Assembly (NCBI GenBank): GCA_003263845.1
Contig: JYJN01000077.1
Coordinates: 87,429-151,428 of the forward strand
Direction of reading: 5' to 3'
Source of the DNA: Vibrio aestivus
GTDB taxonomy: Bacteria > Pseudomonadota > Gammaproteobacteria > Enterobacterales > Vibrionaceae
Length of the DNA: 64,000 nucleotides
Of this stretch, positions 30,050-41,600 are shown in pieces. Under the pieces are notes generated by a model. That model saw nothing but the letters and a program-made list of their open reading frames with translations, did no database searches and was not told where the DNA came from. The position numbers and the translations under genes are program-made. Positions within the stretch are counted from its first letter, which is position 1, and every line of letters starts with the position of its first letter.

Positions 30050-33000
30050 ATGGATAGATCCATGAAACAAAATACCCTCGTGAAAATCATCGTCAACAAG
30101 TCCCACTTTAAGGACAAATTGACGGAAGTTGAATCGTATGGTCACACCCTTTTCACAGGTGAAAACGGTGATGGTAAATCGACGACTCTCAGCCTCTACG
30201 GGCATTTTATGGCGCTGAGCCGAGCAAGTTAGTTGACAGGGAAGCGGGAAAACTCCCGTTTGCCCAATTTTATCTGCCAGATGACAAGTCGTTCATTGCC
30301 TATGAGTACTTAAAGCAGGGGCAACCGAAAGTTGCCTTTATCTACAAAAACGGCTCAAGTGGCATCGCCTACCGATTTGCAGATATCTCCGCCGAATCCT
30401 TATTGTCAAGAGAAAACATCGATGCGCTAGAGAATGAGTTCAAAAGCACCCGCGACTGGCTTTCACAGCACATCAAACAACAAGTAGATGTCAGCCAGCC
30501 AATCACAACGACGCAGGATTACCGTTGGGTTATCCAGAACAACCGACCCGAGCTAGGCAAGCGCCGCCACTCCAACGGCCAGCTACTGACTATCGCACAG
30601 CGCTATTCACTGTGTGATCCTGGACACTCAATGCAGCACATTGACGTACTCGTATCCACAATGATGCGTAACAACAACCTGCTCGATAGCTTCCGTCGTA
30701 TGGTGACCGATGCCTTCATCGCCCCGAAAGTATCGCTGTCCAAGTCTCCCTTTAACAAAGCAGATATCAACCACCTCGATGCTCTCAAAGCCATTCGAGA
30801 GCTGGAAAAACACAAAAAGACCTTCGACAACGCCTTGATGCTCAGCAAGCGAATGGATGCCCTGTATCGTGAAGCTACGTTTCTGCTAAACCAGATGGAA
30901 GCTAAGCGGGATAGCGAAATTTCCCGCAGGGAAGCCATCTTAGAAGAACTGGACACGGCGCAGAAGAGCTTGAGGGAGTTTAAGCAGAAAGCCGAAGAAC
31001 AACGAACAAAGCTCAACGAAGCCTACAATGACATCAAGAGCAAGCTCGAGTCGATTGACCGAGATCTAACGGCCATCAATCACAAGCGTGACCATTTTGA
31101 ACGCACCGAGAATATTCAGGAAGTCCTATCTGAGCGCGACCAAGCAGATATCATTCGAACCCAACACAAACAGGCAGTGGAACATTTGAAGATGCTCTGC
31201 GAGGGCTTTGAGTCAGAAGAGAAACAACTTGAAACTGAGCTTCAGAAACTCAACACTCAGCATTTGGAAATGGCATACGAGGTATCCCAAAAAGTCGATG
31301 ACCATAAGCAGGCACTTCAGTCTCACAAAGACAGTGTCCAAGCAGCAGTCGAGCAGGCCAAGGAAACTCACTATAAGAACATTGAGCAAATCAATGAGAC
31401 TTACAGGGATATGGAGAGCAATGCCGCTTCAGACCTGATCGATGCCAAGGTTGCCGTTGAGCGGGCGGGCAATCTTACTTCCGATGAACATAAAGAGCTG
31501 GAAGGCTACCAGCAGCAAATTAATGAGCTGCGCGACGAGATTGATCAAGAAAACCGTAACCTCAACTCCGCTAATGAGCAGGTCACATCCCTAAGCCGGA
31601 GCCACCAAGATCTGTTGACCGATATCGATAGTACAAAAAAAACCAAGGTCACTTACCAAAACAAAATCACCCAAATCCAAGAAATCCTTAACCCAGCCTC
31701 CAATACACTTGCAGCGTTCCTCAATAAGGAAGTACCGGAATGGAAATCGACGTGGGGCAAAACCATCAACCCTAGCTTGCTTTCCAACACCAAACTCGCC
31801 CCTGCGTGGGGAAATGACTCAGAACATAGCCAGCACCTAATTCACGGGGTAGAACTAGACCTTTCTAGTGTCAGCTCAGAACTGGCTCGGGAGGAAGAGC
31901 AGTTACTCGATGACCTCCAAACGCTGGAAGCCAAAATTGCCAGCACGGATAAAACGCAGCAGGAACTGAGCCGGCGGGCGAAAGACATCTACAAGGAAAT
32001 CAGTAACTATAAGAAAATGGCACTGATGGCCAAGGATGTGATCGATAAGCATGATAAAAACGTCAAGCGGATTAACCTCCAACTCAGCAACAAGAGACAG
32101 CTGTTTGCTGAAGAAGCAAGGGAAAGGACGCTATTAGCTAAAAGGCATGTAAACCACTGCGAGCAGGAAGGCAAACGCATTAGAGCCGAACACGATAAGA
32201 AGATTGCCAACATCACCAATACCCACAACAATGCCATCCTACAAATCGAATCCGATGGCACAATGAAAAAAGTGGAATTCAAGGCCGTTATCACAGGGCT
32301 AGAAGAAAGTGTGAAGAGGCACAAAAACACCACCAAAGAGCGCATAAATCAGCTCAAGGCGCTCACGCCGATAAACTCAAATCCGAAGGCATTGACCCCG
32401 TGGTGATAGCCACTGCGCGCGAGGAGGTGGAAAAACTTGCGGGACGTATTGAGCGCATTGAAAAGTCCCACGACCTCATCGCCGAATACAATACATGGAA
32501 GGCAAAAGATTGGAGCAGGGTCGACAGCCTTAACTCAGAAGAGAAATTGCTCAAGGATCGAAAAGCTGACTCAGAACGTCTTATCGCTCAGCAAAAAAAA
32601 GAGAAAGAAGCCAGCGAAAAGCGGCATAATGATGAAATTAAAAGGCTCGAGCAAGACAGTAATCGTGCCCACGATAACGCTTCTGAACTAGACAAAGCCG
32701 CGACACGGCTCTACGAAACCATTCTGCCTGAGTTCCTAACCGACGAGATGCCTGAAGGGAGCTTGCATGTCGATATCGCCATCGACCAGTCAAGTGTATT
32801 GGTCAAGCAGATCAACGGCAATCGCGATGCATCATCAAGAGTATCGACAAGGTCACCGAAGTTCTGAACGAGCTGGGTACAGCCAATGATATCTCGCAGT
32901 TCTGGGAAGAGGTGAAGCGTCAACGCAAGCAGGAGATCGAAGATAGCTTACCAGATCAGGCGACATTCGGCGCCGACTTCAAGGTGGCGTTACTGCCCTC

Positions 33001-33795
33001 GCTTGACCAGCTGATCAATGTCGTGATCCCCGAGAAGCAATCCATCATTCTTGAAGCGATCCGATCTGTATCGATGAAGTACTCGAACTTCTACCTCACA
33101 CTTGATGATATGAACAAGAAGATCCGGAATGTCTCTAACTTGCTCGGTCGCTCCGTCGAGACCTCCAACCCCTTCCCTGCTATTGAGGAAGTACAGTTGG
33201 GAGTCGTCAGTAAAATTGAAAAATTCGAGAGCTTTGATGCACTAAAGGCGTTCAACCTTGAATGGGAAAAATGGGAGGAAGCGTCATCGACGACCATCCC
33301 AAGCACCGCGTTCATCAGGAGCTTTGAGGCCGCTTATCACTCCTTGTCATTGCTCAAACTCAACACCAACCTCAGCTCCTTGGTGGATTTAGAGATCAAC
33401 ATGACCGAAAACGGGACACGGCGTATCATCGCAACGATGCTGATTTGGCAGGGGTCAGCAGTGAAGGCATATCAAAACTGGCCTGTATTGTAGTCTTCTG
33501 CGGCATGGTTCGTTTCCTTTGTCCTGATGAAAACACCGTCATCCACTGGCCTGTCGATGAGCTCGGTAAGATATCCCTGTCCAACACCCGCTTGCTGTTC
33601 AATATGATGAGCGAGAAAGGCATCACTCTGGTCACCGCCGAACCGAACTACCGCCGTGAAATGTTGAAGTACTACCAAAACAAACTTCACCTAGACCGCC
33701 GCTATGGGGTAATGACTTATGTCGATGTTCGAAAGAGCCAGAGCGCGAGCCGTCTCTTCTCTGTCGTTAACACCCAACAAGAAAAGGAAGCCTGA
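30050..33795 (+). CDS. jetC: Wadjet JetC-like SMC ATPase (frame interrupted four times)
   Basis: About 1,248 residues after mending one-base losses near 30,205, 32,360, 32,840 and 33,430. Walker A is FTGENGDGKSTT. Long coiled-coil arms fill roughly residues 220-900. The C-terminal head has the FCGMVRFLCP region and the acidic TVIHWPVDELGKIS segment typical of MukB/JetC-type ATPases. In Wadjet this SMC subunit extrudes DNA loops and recognises small circular plasmids for cleavage by JetD. ATG 30,050 or 30,062 may be the start. Base composition looks more GC-rich than the neighbouring chromosome, consistent with transfer. Confidence 0.82.
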
Positions 33796-33798
33796 TAA

Positions 33799-34444
33799 AT
33801 GTCGAGTTTTGAACGCACCGTCGAGCTGCTGATGCAAGAAGAAGTCATCTGCAATACGGCATACAGCGCTGAGTTTGCTTTTCTCAACGACAATATCAAA
33901 CGGAGTGAGGTCGATGTCTTCCTGCGCCGAATTAACCGCTCAGTGGCTAAGACCAGTGATAACCTCGGCTATCTTATGGTCTACAACGATCTTAGCGACA
34001 GCAACCGAAAGCGACGTGTAACAGCGCAATTCAAGAAAATTGAGGGCGAGATGGCAACGCTCGTGGAATGGCTACGCTTTGCCCGCAACATAGACGCCAA
34101 CTCTAACCCTATCAGTGCCGGAGAGCGGATCACCGAATCCGAACTGCTAGCGGCCATCGACGTCGTCACGGCCGCTTGCCGAGCAGCTGACCGCTATCTC
34201 CAACAAGCTTGGCCGCCAAGTCAAAGCCCGTGAAGTGAAGAAGAAATTAACCGCCGTACTGAGCTACCTGACCGACTCCGGTTACTTTGTACAGCTCAAC
34301 ACCACAGGCTCTGTCTATGAGGCAACTGCGAAGTGGTCGTTGGTCTACGATCTGCTTGAGTTCTATCTCCAGCGGCGGGCACCTGAAAACCCTGAACACG
34401 ATCAAGTAAAACTGGAAGCAGCGCAGCAAGGTTTGGAGTTCTAA
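33799..34444 (+). CDS. jetB: Wadjet JetB-like (MukE-like) subunit (frame interrupted once)
   Basis: About 215 residues after restoring a GC pair near 34,212. It begins three bases after the jetC stop and is followed two bases later by jetA. The C-terminal part (TAVLSYLTDSGYFVQLNTTG, WSLVYDLLEFYLQRR) looks like a winged helix, as in MukE/JetB kite proteins. Assignment rests on size, operon position and fold hints more than on clear motifs. Confidence 0.65.
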
Positions 34445-34446
34445 TC

Positions 34447-35682
34447 ATGAGCCGACAACAAGAATCTAAGCGCGCTCTCTCGGCACTACACAATCACTGG
34501 GAAATGATAGACTCCGCCTGTTATGAGGACGGAGGTATCATCCCACACACTGAAGAAGGCGAAGCAGCAGCCAAGGCGCTGCTATCCTCCCGGCTGGCTT
34601 ACCTCACTGATGACGAAACAGGGGTACAGATCCACTCATCGGTCAAAAAAGTCCTGAACCGTGCGACCTCGCGTATTCGGTTCAGGGAGAAGCACGGAGA
34701 GTTCTCAGGGTTCATTGAATCCATAGACTTTGCCATTGACCACTATCGCGCAACAAAGCACAACGAGGCCATGCACGAAGAAGCCTTTGATGAGCTTCGG
34801 GATATCGTGATCGAAATGATGGATGCATTGAGTGAAGCCACCAGCATGTTCCACCATGTGATTAATGACGAGTTTTCCACTGTTACGGATGTTGATAGCA
34901 AGATACTTCAAATCACCCGCTGCAAGAATGAAGTCGTTCGCCTAAACGACATACTGGGTAAGCTGTCAGTTCGGCATTTGCGGGAGTGGGTCATCGCTGA
35001 TATCCGGCTTGAAAGTCTCATAATGAAACGGCTTAAAGCCAGTGTCGATGAGGCATTGAATGATATCGACAGTTCAAACCGAAAACTGGTCGAAATCCTA
35101 CTCAAAGTCCAACGTGACAAAGAGATTAAGAAAAAGAACTACCTAATAGATGCTGCCAAGGCACTGTTTGGTGAAAATGGTGTGTTTGCTAACCCTCTTG
35201 TTGACCCTGACGACATACCACCAGCGTTACGGATTGGTGCCTGCTTGGAGATCGGAGGACATCCGTCGATTTATACTGGTTTTGACGACGATAAGTTGTA
35301 CGACATTGTTCAAGCGGTCGCTAGTCAATCTGAAAAAATTATTCCCGATCCTAAAGCCAAAGAGTCAGGTGCCACCGAAGATAGCCGCGGCATTACCAAA
35401 ACCATTGAAATAGATGAGATTGATGAAACACTCGAAGACCTCTTCTCCGCCCTTGGTGCCGGCTCTATCACCGACGATATCATCTCCTCCGTTGATATCC
35501 GCGAAAAACTGGCACTCGACCTACCTGTCGATGAATGGCTGATGCTCATTGCTACCTACATCAATGCACAAGGTAGAGCGTCGATGTCACAATATCAGGT
35601 CAAATATGATTCAGAAGTTGAGATGCCATTCAGTGGAAACCTCAGGGTGGCCGACATTAAGTTCGTGAGGAAACATGCATGA
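34447..35682 (+). CDS. jetA: Wadjet JetA-like kleisin (MukF-like) subunit
   Basis: 411 residues, largely helical, with an N-terminal winged-helix-like region (residues 1-80), a central coiled-coil or neck region (about 90-240) and an acidic middle (IDEIDETLEDLFSALGAG) leading to a small C-terminal domain. This is the kleisin layout expected for JetA. It overlaps jetD by four bases (ATGA). It stands third here, whereas jetA is first in typical Wadjet loci. Confidence 0.68.
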   Translation: MSRQQESKRALSALHNHWEMIDSACYEDGGIIPHTEEGEAAAKALLSSRLAYLTDDETGVQIHSSVKKVLNRATSRIRFREKHGEFSGFIESIDFAIDHYRATKHNEAMHEEAFDELRDIVIEMMDALSEATSMFHHVINDEFSTVTDVDSKILQITRCKNEVVRLNDILGKLSVRHLREWVIADIRLESLIMKRLKASVDEALNDIDSSNRKLVEILLKVQRDKEIKKKNYLIDAAKALFGENGVFANPLVDPDDIPPALRIGACLEIGGHPSIYTGFDDDKLYDIVQAVASQSEKIIPDPKAKESGATEDSRGITKTIEIDEIDETLEDLFSALGAGSITDDIISSVDIREKLALDLPVDEWLMLIATYINAQGRASMSQYQVKYDSEVEMPFSGNLRVADIKFVRKHA

Positions 35683-36575
35683 ACACCAATGTAATTGAAA
35701 TGGCGAAAAAAATTGTCACCTTACGTCTGCGCAGGTTTGCTGTGTCAAAAAACACCACCCAGTTGTTGAACGATGCTGGTATCGATCACTACAAATCCAA
35801 AGGGCAATATGTCATCAATAGAACCGACATAGATGAGATAGAACGCTACTACACGCATTTGCTGGGCGCCCCATTGGTTCAATTTACGCGGGCAAACAAC
35901 CGGATTGATGCCACCAAAACTTCCAACAAAGAAAAATCTGCAAAAGGCGGAGTGTTTGAAGCCTTATTGTCGATCGTGGCCTATCGAGAGCTGCACCTGA
36001 CAACAGGTGTGATACCAGCAGGTATCAACGTAATTATCTCAACGCAAGCAGAAAGCCTCATAACTGATAAAATAGAGCGACTAGTGGTCATCGAAAACTC
36101 TGAACTGCTGGTTCAGAGCGAGCGTCTCATTGCGACACTGCCTGAACAATGGCAGAGCAATACACTTGTGGTATACCGTGGTCATGGTGAAAGCCAGCAG
36201 CAGATCAAAACTCTTCTCCAAGCCCTAAAACCCAACGCACAAGTCGCCTTCTATTTTGATTACGACTTCTCAGGTATGAAACTCATCAATGCCTTCATGT
36301 CTTATGTCAGCTGTCCAGCCAGTATCATCACCCCAAGTCACACAGATAAGCAGCTCAAGCAACTGACAAACTATGAAAATTTTTCAAAACAGTACCTGGA
36401 AGGCATGCACTTGCTAACAAGAACAAAAGCAGCAGGAACACATCACGAAACCGTCATTCATAAAATCACACATTGGCTAAAAAACTATGAGCTAGCTGTC
36501 ACCCAGGAAGCTCTGGTGGCACACAATACCCAACTCCAGTCCACACCGCTGAATTGGAAAGAGCACAATAAGTAG
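35679..36575 (+). CDS. jetD: Wadjet JetD-like TOPRIM nuclease
   Basis: 298 residues. The C-terminal half has TOPRIM-type acidic residues: Glu in VVIENSELLVQ and the DxD of VAFYFDYDFSGMKL. An N-terminal winged-helix region (1-90) leads in. JetD is the nuclease that cuts plasmids held by the JetABC motor. ATGA overlap with jetA supports one operon. An intrinsic terminator follows at 36,706-36,732. Confidence 0.72.
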   Translation: MNTNVIEMAKKIVTLRLRRFAVSKNTTQLLNDAGIDHYKSKGQYVINRTDIDEIERYYTHLLGAPLVQFTRANNRIDATKTSNKEKSAKGGVFEALLSIVAYRELHLTTGVIPAGINVIISTQAESLITDKIERLVVIENSELLVQSERLIATLPEQWQSNTLVVYRGHGESQQQIKTLLQALKPNAQVAFYFDYDFSGMKLINAFMSYVSCPASIITPSHTDKQLKQLTNYENFSKQYLEGMHLLTRTKAAGTHHETVIHKITHWLKNYELAVTQEALVAHNTQLQSTPLNWKEHNK

Positions 36576-37105
36576 AAAGCCAAAGGAATCAATTGATGGA
36601 CTTCGTATACGTTGAAAGTTGTTTTCTTTCCTGGTTCCGTCTGGTAGATCTGCAATTTCACAAAATTATTAAGTTATGGTTGTTTCAACAGAAACCATGA
36701 ATAGTAGAGAGCCGCATTTAGCGGCTCTTTTTACCCAAATCTTAAGTGCTTAGGGTCTGTTGATCTTTTGCGGGGGAGCTTAGCTCGAACCCTTGGGGCA
36801 GCACTTGTTGGTCATTTATTCGTCGTTATCGGTTTGCTCAAGTAGAATAACTACATATCAAAACCTCTGCCTTGACTAAATACCCAACAAGTGGCTGCAA
36901 AAATCAGCTCAAAAGACCCTAGTAATAGGGACATCGCGAGTTTAAACGTTGATATATATCAATTGATTACACCGCACAGAGAAGTGCAACACAACTTTTT
37001 GATTTTGCGTCTTTATCTAAAAACTTTACGTTTGATGGAATATTAACTGAAGTCTGAATATAGTAAACTCTATTCCCATAAGTAAAAATAGTTACGGACT
37101 TAAAA
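36576..37105. other. Spacer between Wadjet and the sigma-54 activator gene
   Basis: 530 bases without a supported gene. It contains a terminator and a segment near 36,757 (GGGTCTGTTGATCTTTTGC) that looks like an insertion-sequence end, without a transposase or matching opposite end that I can find. Confidence 0.4.
36706..36732 (+). terminator. Terminator of the Wadjet operon
   Basis: GAGAGCCGC-ATTTA-GCGGCTCTTTTT. Confidence 0.75.
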
Positions 37106-38591
37106 ATGGCAACCTTAATCAGTTGGCTTGGTAGAACAGATCTTGATCAAATGAAGCTGGATAAACCAGCTTCAATTGCAACGATTGCTTTGAAAGGAAA
37201 AACACTAGACAGCATTATTATTCTTGCCAGTGCCTGGGATGATGAATGGTACGATTATGAAGAGTGGTTGAAGAGAAAGCTGGCTTGTGCAGGGCGTTCC
37301 AAGACCTCTGTGACTATCCAACGTGTTCGATTGGCATCTCCGATAGATTATTCCGCTATAACCAAAGTAATGCAAAAACAATTGAGTAAGATTTCTGCTG
37401 GCTCAGAACATATTTATCTGAACCTCACTTCTGGAACGCCTGCAATGACGGTTGTTTCTGTCTTGCTCGGTAAGAGCATTGCAAAGTGCCAGCTCCTTCA
37501 AACATCACCCAAAGGTGAGCTAATTGAAGTGGATATACCTGTCGATTTCGCGACTGAATACACCAAATCCTCCACTAGCGCTATACAGTCTCTGACATCA
37601 GATATCCCTCATTTAAGCTCAGCTTTTGAAGCTATAACAGCAAAGTCGAAAATCATGCAGCTTCTAGTGAAAAAGGCTCACAGACTCGCATTATCTGATT
37701 TACCTGCACTCGTACTGGGGGAAAGTGGATCTGGCAAAGAGGTTATGGCAACGGCAATTCACAATGCAAGCTCTCGCTCAGAAAAGCCATTTAGAGCGGT
37801 CAACTGCGGTGCACTACCAGAAAATTTGGTGGACTCAATTTTGTTTGGTCACGTTAAAGGGGCCTTTACTGGAGCAGATAAAGTACATTCAGGTCTATTT
37901 GAACAGGCAAATGGTGGCACTTTATTCCTAGATGAAGTGGGTGAGCTGCCACTTAATGTCCAAGTTAAATTACTCAGAGCGCTGCAACAAAAAGAGATTA
38001 CGCGAGTCGGTGACGTTAAATCTAAGGTTGTTGATGTGCGCATTATTGCAGCCACGCACCAAGACCTATTTGAGATGACATCGCAAGGTGTCTTTCGTGA
38101 AGATTTGTTCTACCGACTTGCCGTTGGGGTAATTGAAATGCCACCGCTTAGAGCGAGATCGGAAGACATTCCAGAGCTCATATCGACTCTGATGAGCGAT
38201 ATCAATCAACAGGCCGAAAAACATCCACTGTTTGAAAGTAAGAAAAATTTCCACCGATGCAATAAATTTTGCACAATCATACGCGTGGCCCGGAAATATC
38301 AGGGAGCTTTGGAATACGCTGAATCGAGCAGTGTTATGGTCTGAATCGACCACCATTTCTGCCGAAGACCTTCAATCGTCAGTATTAAGTGCAGGTAGAA
38401 ATCAATCTTCGCAGGGTGAATTTACTGTACCTGGGGATATACAGCAATACATTGATACTATTAAGAAAGATGCGGTTGAATCAGCTTTAGAGTATAGTCG
38501 AAATAATAAATCCAAAGCGGCCGAAGCATTAGGTTTAAAGAGCCACCAAACGTTAAGCGGATGGATGACAAAATTAGGTATTGAAGAGTAA
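37106..38591 (+). CDS. CARF-like domain fused to sigma-54 AAA+ activator (frame interrupted once)
   Basis: About 495 residues after restoring one A near 38,247. Residues 1-155 are an alpha/beta sensor with [20 protein letters not shown] and the CARF-type ligand motif [10 protein letters not shown]. Residues 175-400 are the AAA+ core: Walker A GESGSGKE, the sigma-54 contact loop GAFTGA, Walker [13 protein letters not shown] and WPGNIREL. Residues 445-495 are a Fis-type helix-turn-helix ([21 protein letters not shown]). RtcR is the known CARF-bEBP, but no RtcB/RtcA genes lie here. Instead the next genes are hsdRMS, behind a sigma-54 promoter. The ligand is inferred to be a (cyclic) nucleotide. 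Confidence 0.83.
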
Positions 38592-38611
38592 GCGAGTAGG
38601 CTAGAACAAGG

Positions 38612-38628
38612 TTGGCATAACCATTGCT
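38612..38628 (+). promoter_or_regulatory. Sigma-54 (-24/-12) promoter of hsdRMS
   Basis: TTGGCATAACCATTGCT has GG and GC separated by exactly ten bases and matches TGGCA(C)-N5-TTGC(A/T) at nearly all key positions. It lies 20 bases after the activator gene. Transcription would start near 38,639, giving a very short leader with AGGAG before the GTG of hsdR. Confidence 0.75.
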
Positions 38629-38654
38629 CATTGAGGTCAGGAGAACAACAAAGA

Positions 38655-41600
38655 GTGAAAACGTCAGTGAATTTTGAACATCTAAGAAAAGACTGGCCAG
38701 AACTGGCTGAACTGGGCGCATTTGCTGAAGCTTATGCGGTGACTGATCCTCAAAGCTCGATGGTAAAACTTCGTTGCTATGTCGAAAAGATTGTAGGTTA
38801 CCTATATCGAGAGCTACGTTTACCTGTATTGCCAAATGCATCCGTTCACGACAAGCTAACGAGTGCTTCGTTTACTGTCATCATCCATAAAGATATTCTC
38901 GATAAATTTCATGCTGTGCGCAAAGGCGGAAACAAAGCCGCGCATGACGGATATGTCAATCAACATGACGCACTCTGGTTACTCAAAGAATCCTACCTGA
39001 TTGGTTGTTGGTTTTTCATTGCCTATGGGGATGGTTCCCAAGAAGAATGCCCTCGTTATACTCAACCTGATAATGCTCCGCTAGAGGGTGAGTCTAAAGC
39101 AGATTTCAAGCGAAAAAACAAACAGCTACAACAAAAGTTGGCCCAGAATAGTGAGCAGCTTACACAGGCGTTAAAAGAGCTTGAAGAGGCGAAAGAAGCC
39201 CAGTTGTTGGCCCAGCAGGCTGCTAGTAAGCTCAAGTTGGAAGTTGATCAAACCAAAGCTGAGAAGCTAAAGCGCAACACCCTCAAGTTGAAGAACAGCT
39301 TTGACTTTAACGAAGCGGAAACTCGTAAACGTCTAATTGATTCGGAGCTGAGAAGTGAAGGGTGGGATGTTGCACTGGCAGAGGTGAGCACAGAACAAGT
39401 ATCCAAAGAGTACGAAGTAGAAGGTCAACCGACTCAATCAGGCAAAGGTCGTTGTGACTACGTACTGTGGGATGACAACGGCAAACCACTGGCGGTTATC
39501 GAAGCGAAGAAAACCCGAGTGGATGCGCGAGCAGGGCAAGAGCAAGCCAAAATCTATGCTGATGCGTTAGAAAAACAAACGGGTCAACGTCCAGTTATTT
39601 TCTATACCAATGGTTATGATATCTGGTTGTGGGATGACGCTCAGGGCTACGTACCTCGCAAACTTTTTGGTTACTACTCTAAAGACAGTCTGCAATACCT
39701 TATCCAGCAGCGTGCGCTGAAAAGAGATCTTAACAGCACTCCGATTGATACCGAAGTCGCAGGTCGACTCTATCAAATGGAGTCGATCTCTCGTGTCTGT
39801 GAACGATTTAGCGATAAGCACCGTAAAGCGCTGATTGTGCAAGCCACAGGTACGGGAAAAACGCGTGTTTCCATTGCGCTAGCGAAGCGTCTACTTGATG
39901 CAGGTTGGGCAAAGCGAGTTTTGTTCTTATGTGACCGTAAAGAGCTACGTAAGCAAGCGGCAAACGCATTTAATGAGTTCACTAAAGAGCCGTTATTCGT
40001 AAAGGGCAAAAGCAAAAAAGAACTCGCGAGTAAAGCGCGTATCGTGATCGCGACTTACCCAGGCATGATGCAAACCTTCGAAGAGTTCGATGTCGGTCAC
40101 TTCGACCTTATTATTGCCGACGAATCGCACCGTTCCATCTACAACAAGTTTGGCGAGCTGTTCAAGTATTTTGATGCGCTGCAAGTGGCTTGACCGCAAC
40201 GCCAGTTGAGATGATCTCCCGCTCGACCAGTCAGTTGTTTGGTTGTGACTACAAAATGCCAACGGCCAACTACCCATTGGAGCAAGCGATTGAAGAAGAG
40301 AACCTCGTGCCTTTTAAAGTCGTTTCTCATACCACCAAGTTCTTGCGTGATGGCATAAAAGGCAATGAGCTCACTGATGAGCAGATAGCTGAGCTTGAAG
40401 ATCAAGGCATAGACCCGAATGAACTCGATTTTGATTCAAAGGCGATTGATAAAGCGATCTTCAACAAAGATACCAACCGTCAGATCATCCGTAACTTGAT
40501 GGAACGTGGTCTTAAAGATGCCGACAATCAATTGCCTGGTAAATCCATCATCTTTGCTCGTAGCATCAAACACGCCGAACTTATCGCCGATCTGTTTGCT
40601 GAAATGTATCCCGATTTGGGTGGCAACTTCTGTCGAGTAATTCACTCGAAATACGAACGTGCGGATGAACTGATCGATAACTTCAAAAGTGCCGAAGGCA
40701 ACAAAGAAGAGATCACCATTGCGGTGTCTGTCGATATGCTCGATACCGGTATTGATGTGCCTGAATGTATCAACCTTGTGTTTGCTAAACCGATTAAATC
40801 GAAAGTGAAGTTTTGGCAAATGGTTGGACGTGGCACACGCTTGTGTGAGAACTTGTTTGGCCTAGGCGAACATAAAAAGCACTTCTTGATCTTCGATCAC
40901 TGGAACAACTTTGAATATTTCAAAATGAACCCAGATGAAGATGATGGTGCAAAAGGTAAGTCTCTTGCGCAAAAGGTATTTGAAGCGCGGCTAAACTTGG
41001 CTGATGAGGCACTCAAACGTGCAGAGATGGATATCTTCGATGCGGTGATCCCACAGATTAAAGCCGATATCGATTCACTCAACGATAAAACCATCGAAGT
41101 GCGTGAAAACTGGCAAATTAAAGCGCAACTAAGTGATGAGAAAACCTTGCACCAAATGGCTCCGGATACTAAAGAGCTACTGCGTTCTACCATGGCCCCG
41201 CTAATGCAATGGAAGCCGATTACTGGTGAGAGCGAAGCTTTGCGTCTCGATCTCCAGTTCTTAGAGCTTGAGCTTATCAAACTCAAACAACCTTCCAAGG
41301 TCGATATTGTTGCGATGCCGATTATGGACAAGGTCACCACACTGTCCATGCATCTCAACGAAGTGCGCAGCAAGGCCAGTACGATTAAGCAGGTGCAGCA
41401 GCCGAATTTCTGGAACGATGCTGATTACAATGAATTAGAGGCTTGTTTGAGCGAGCTACGAACGGTAATCCATTTGCGTGATAAAGGTGCGACACCGCCA
41501 CCTAAGCCAACACCTGTATTGGACGTGAAAGAAGATGCCGCTGAATATCGCACCGAAGAGGTGAAAACCGATATTGTGACGGTGGACTACCAGATCTATA

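Noticed and set aside
30050..33795. jetC as a decayed pseudogene
   Set aside because: All four breaks are one-base losses with intact conserved sequence on each side, the same as in essential pyrC, so sequence error is more likely.
29365..36732. Similar terminator hairpins after guaC and after jetD as possible attachment repeats
   Set aside because: Only the hairpin core (GAGCCGC/GCGGCTC) is shared; flanks differ and this stem is common in Vibrio terminators.
36757..36776. GGGTCTGTTGATCTTTTGC resembling an insertion-sequence terminus
   Set aside because: No transposase remnant, no matching opposite end and no target duplication could be found.
37106..38591. Calling the activator RtcR
   Set aside because: The domain order is alike, but no RNA ligase RtcB or cyclase RtcA gene is present and the target promoter fronts hsdR.
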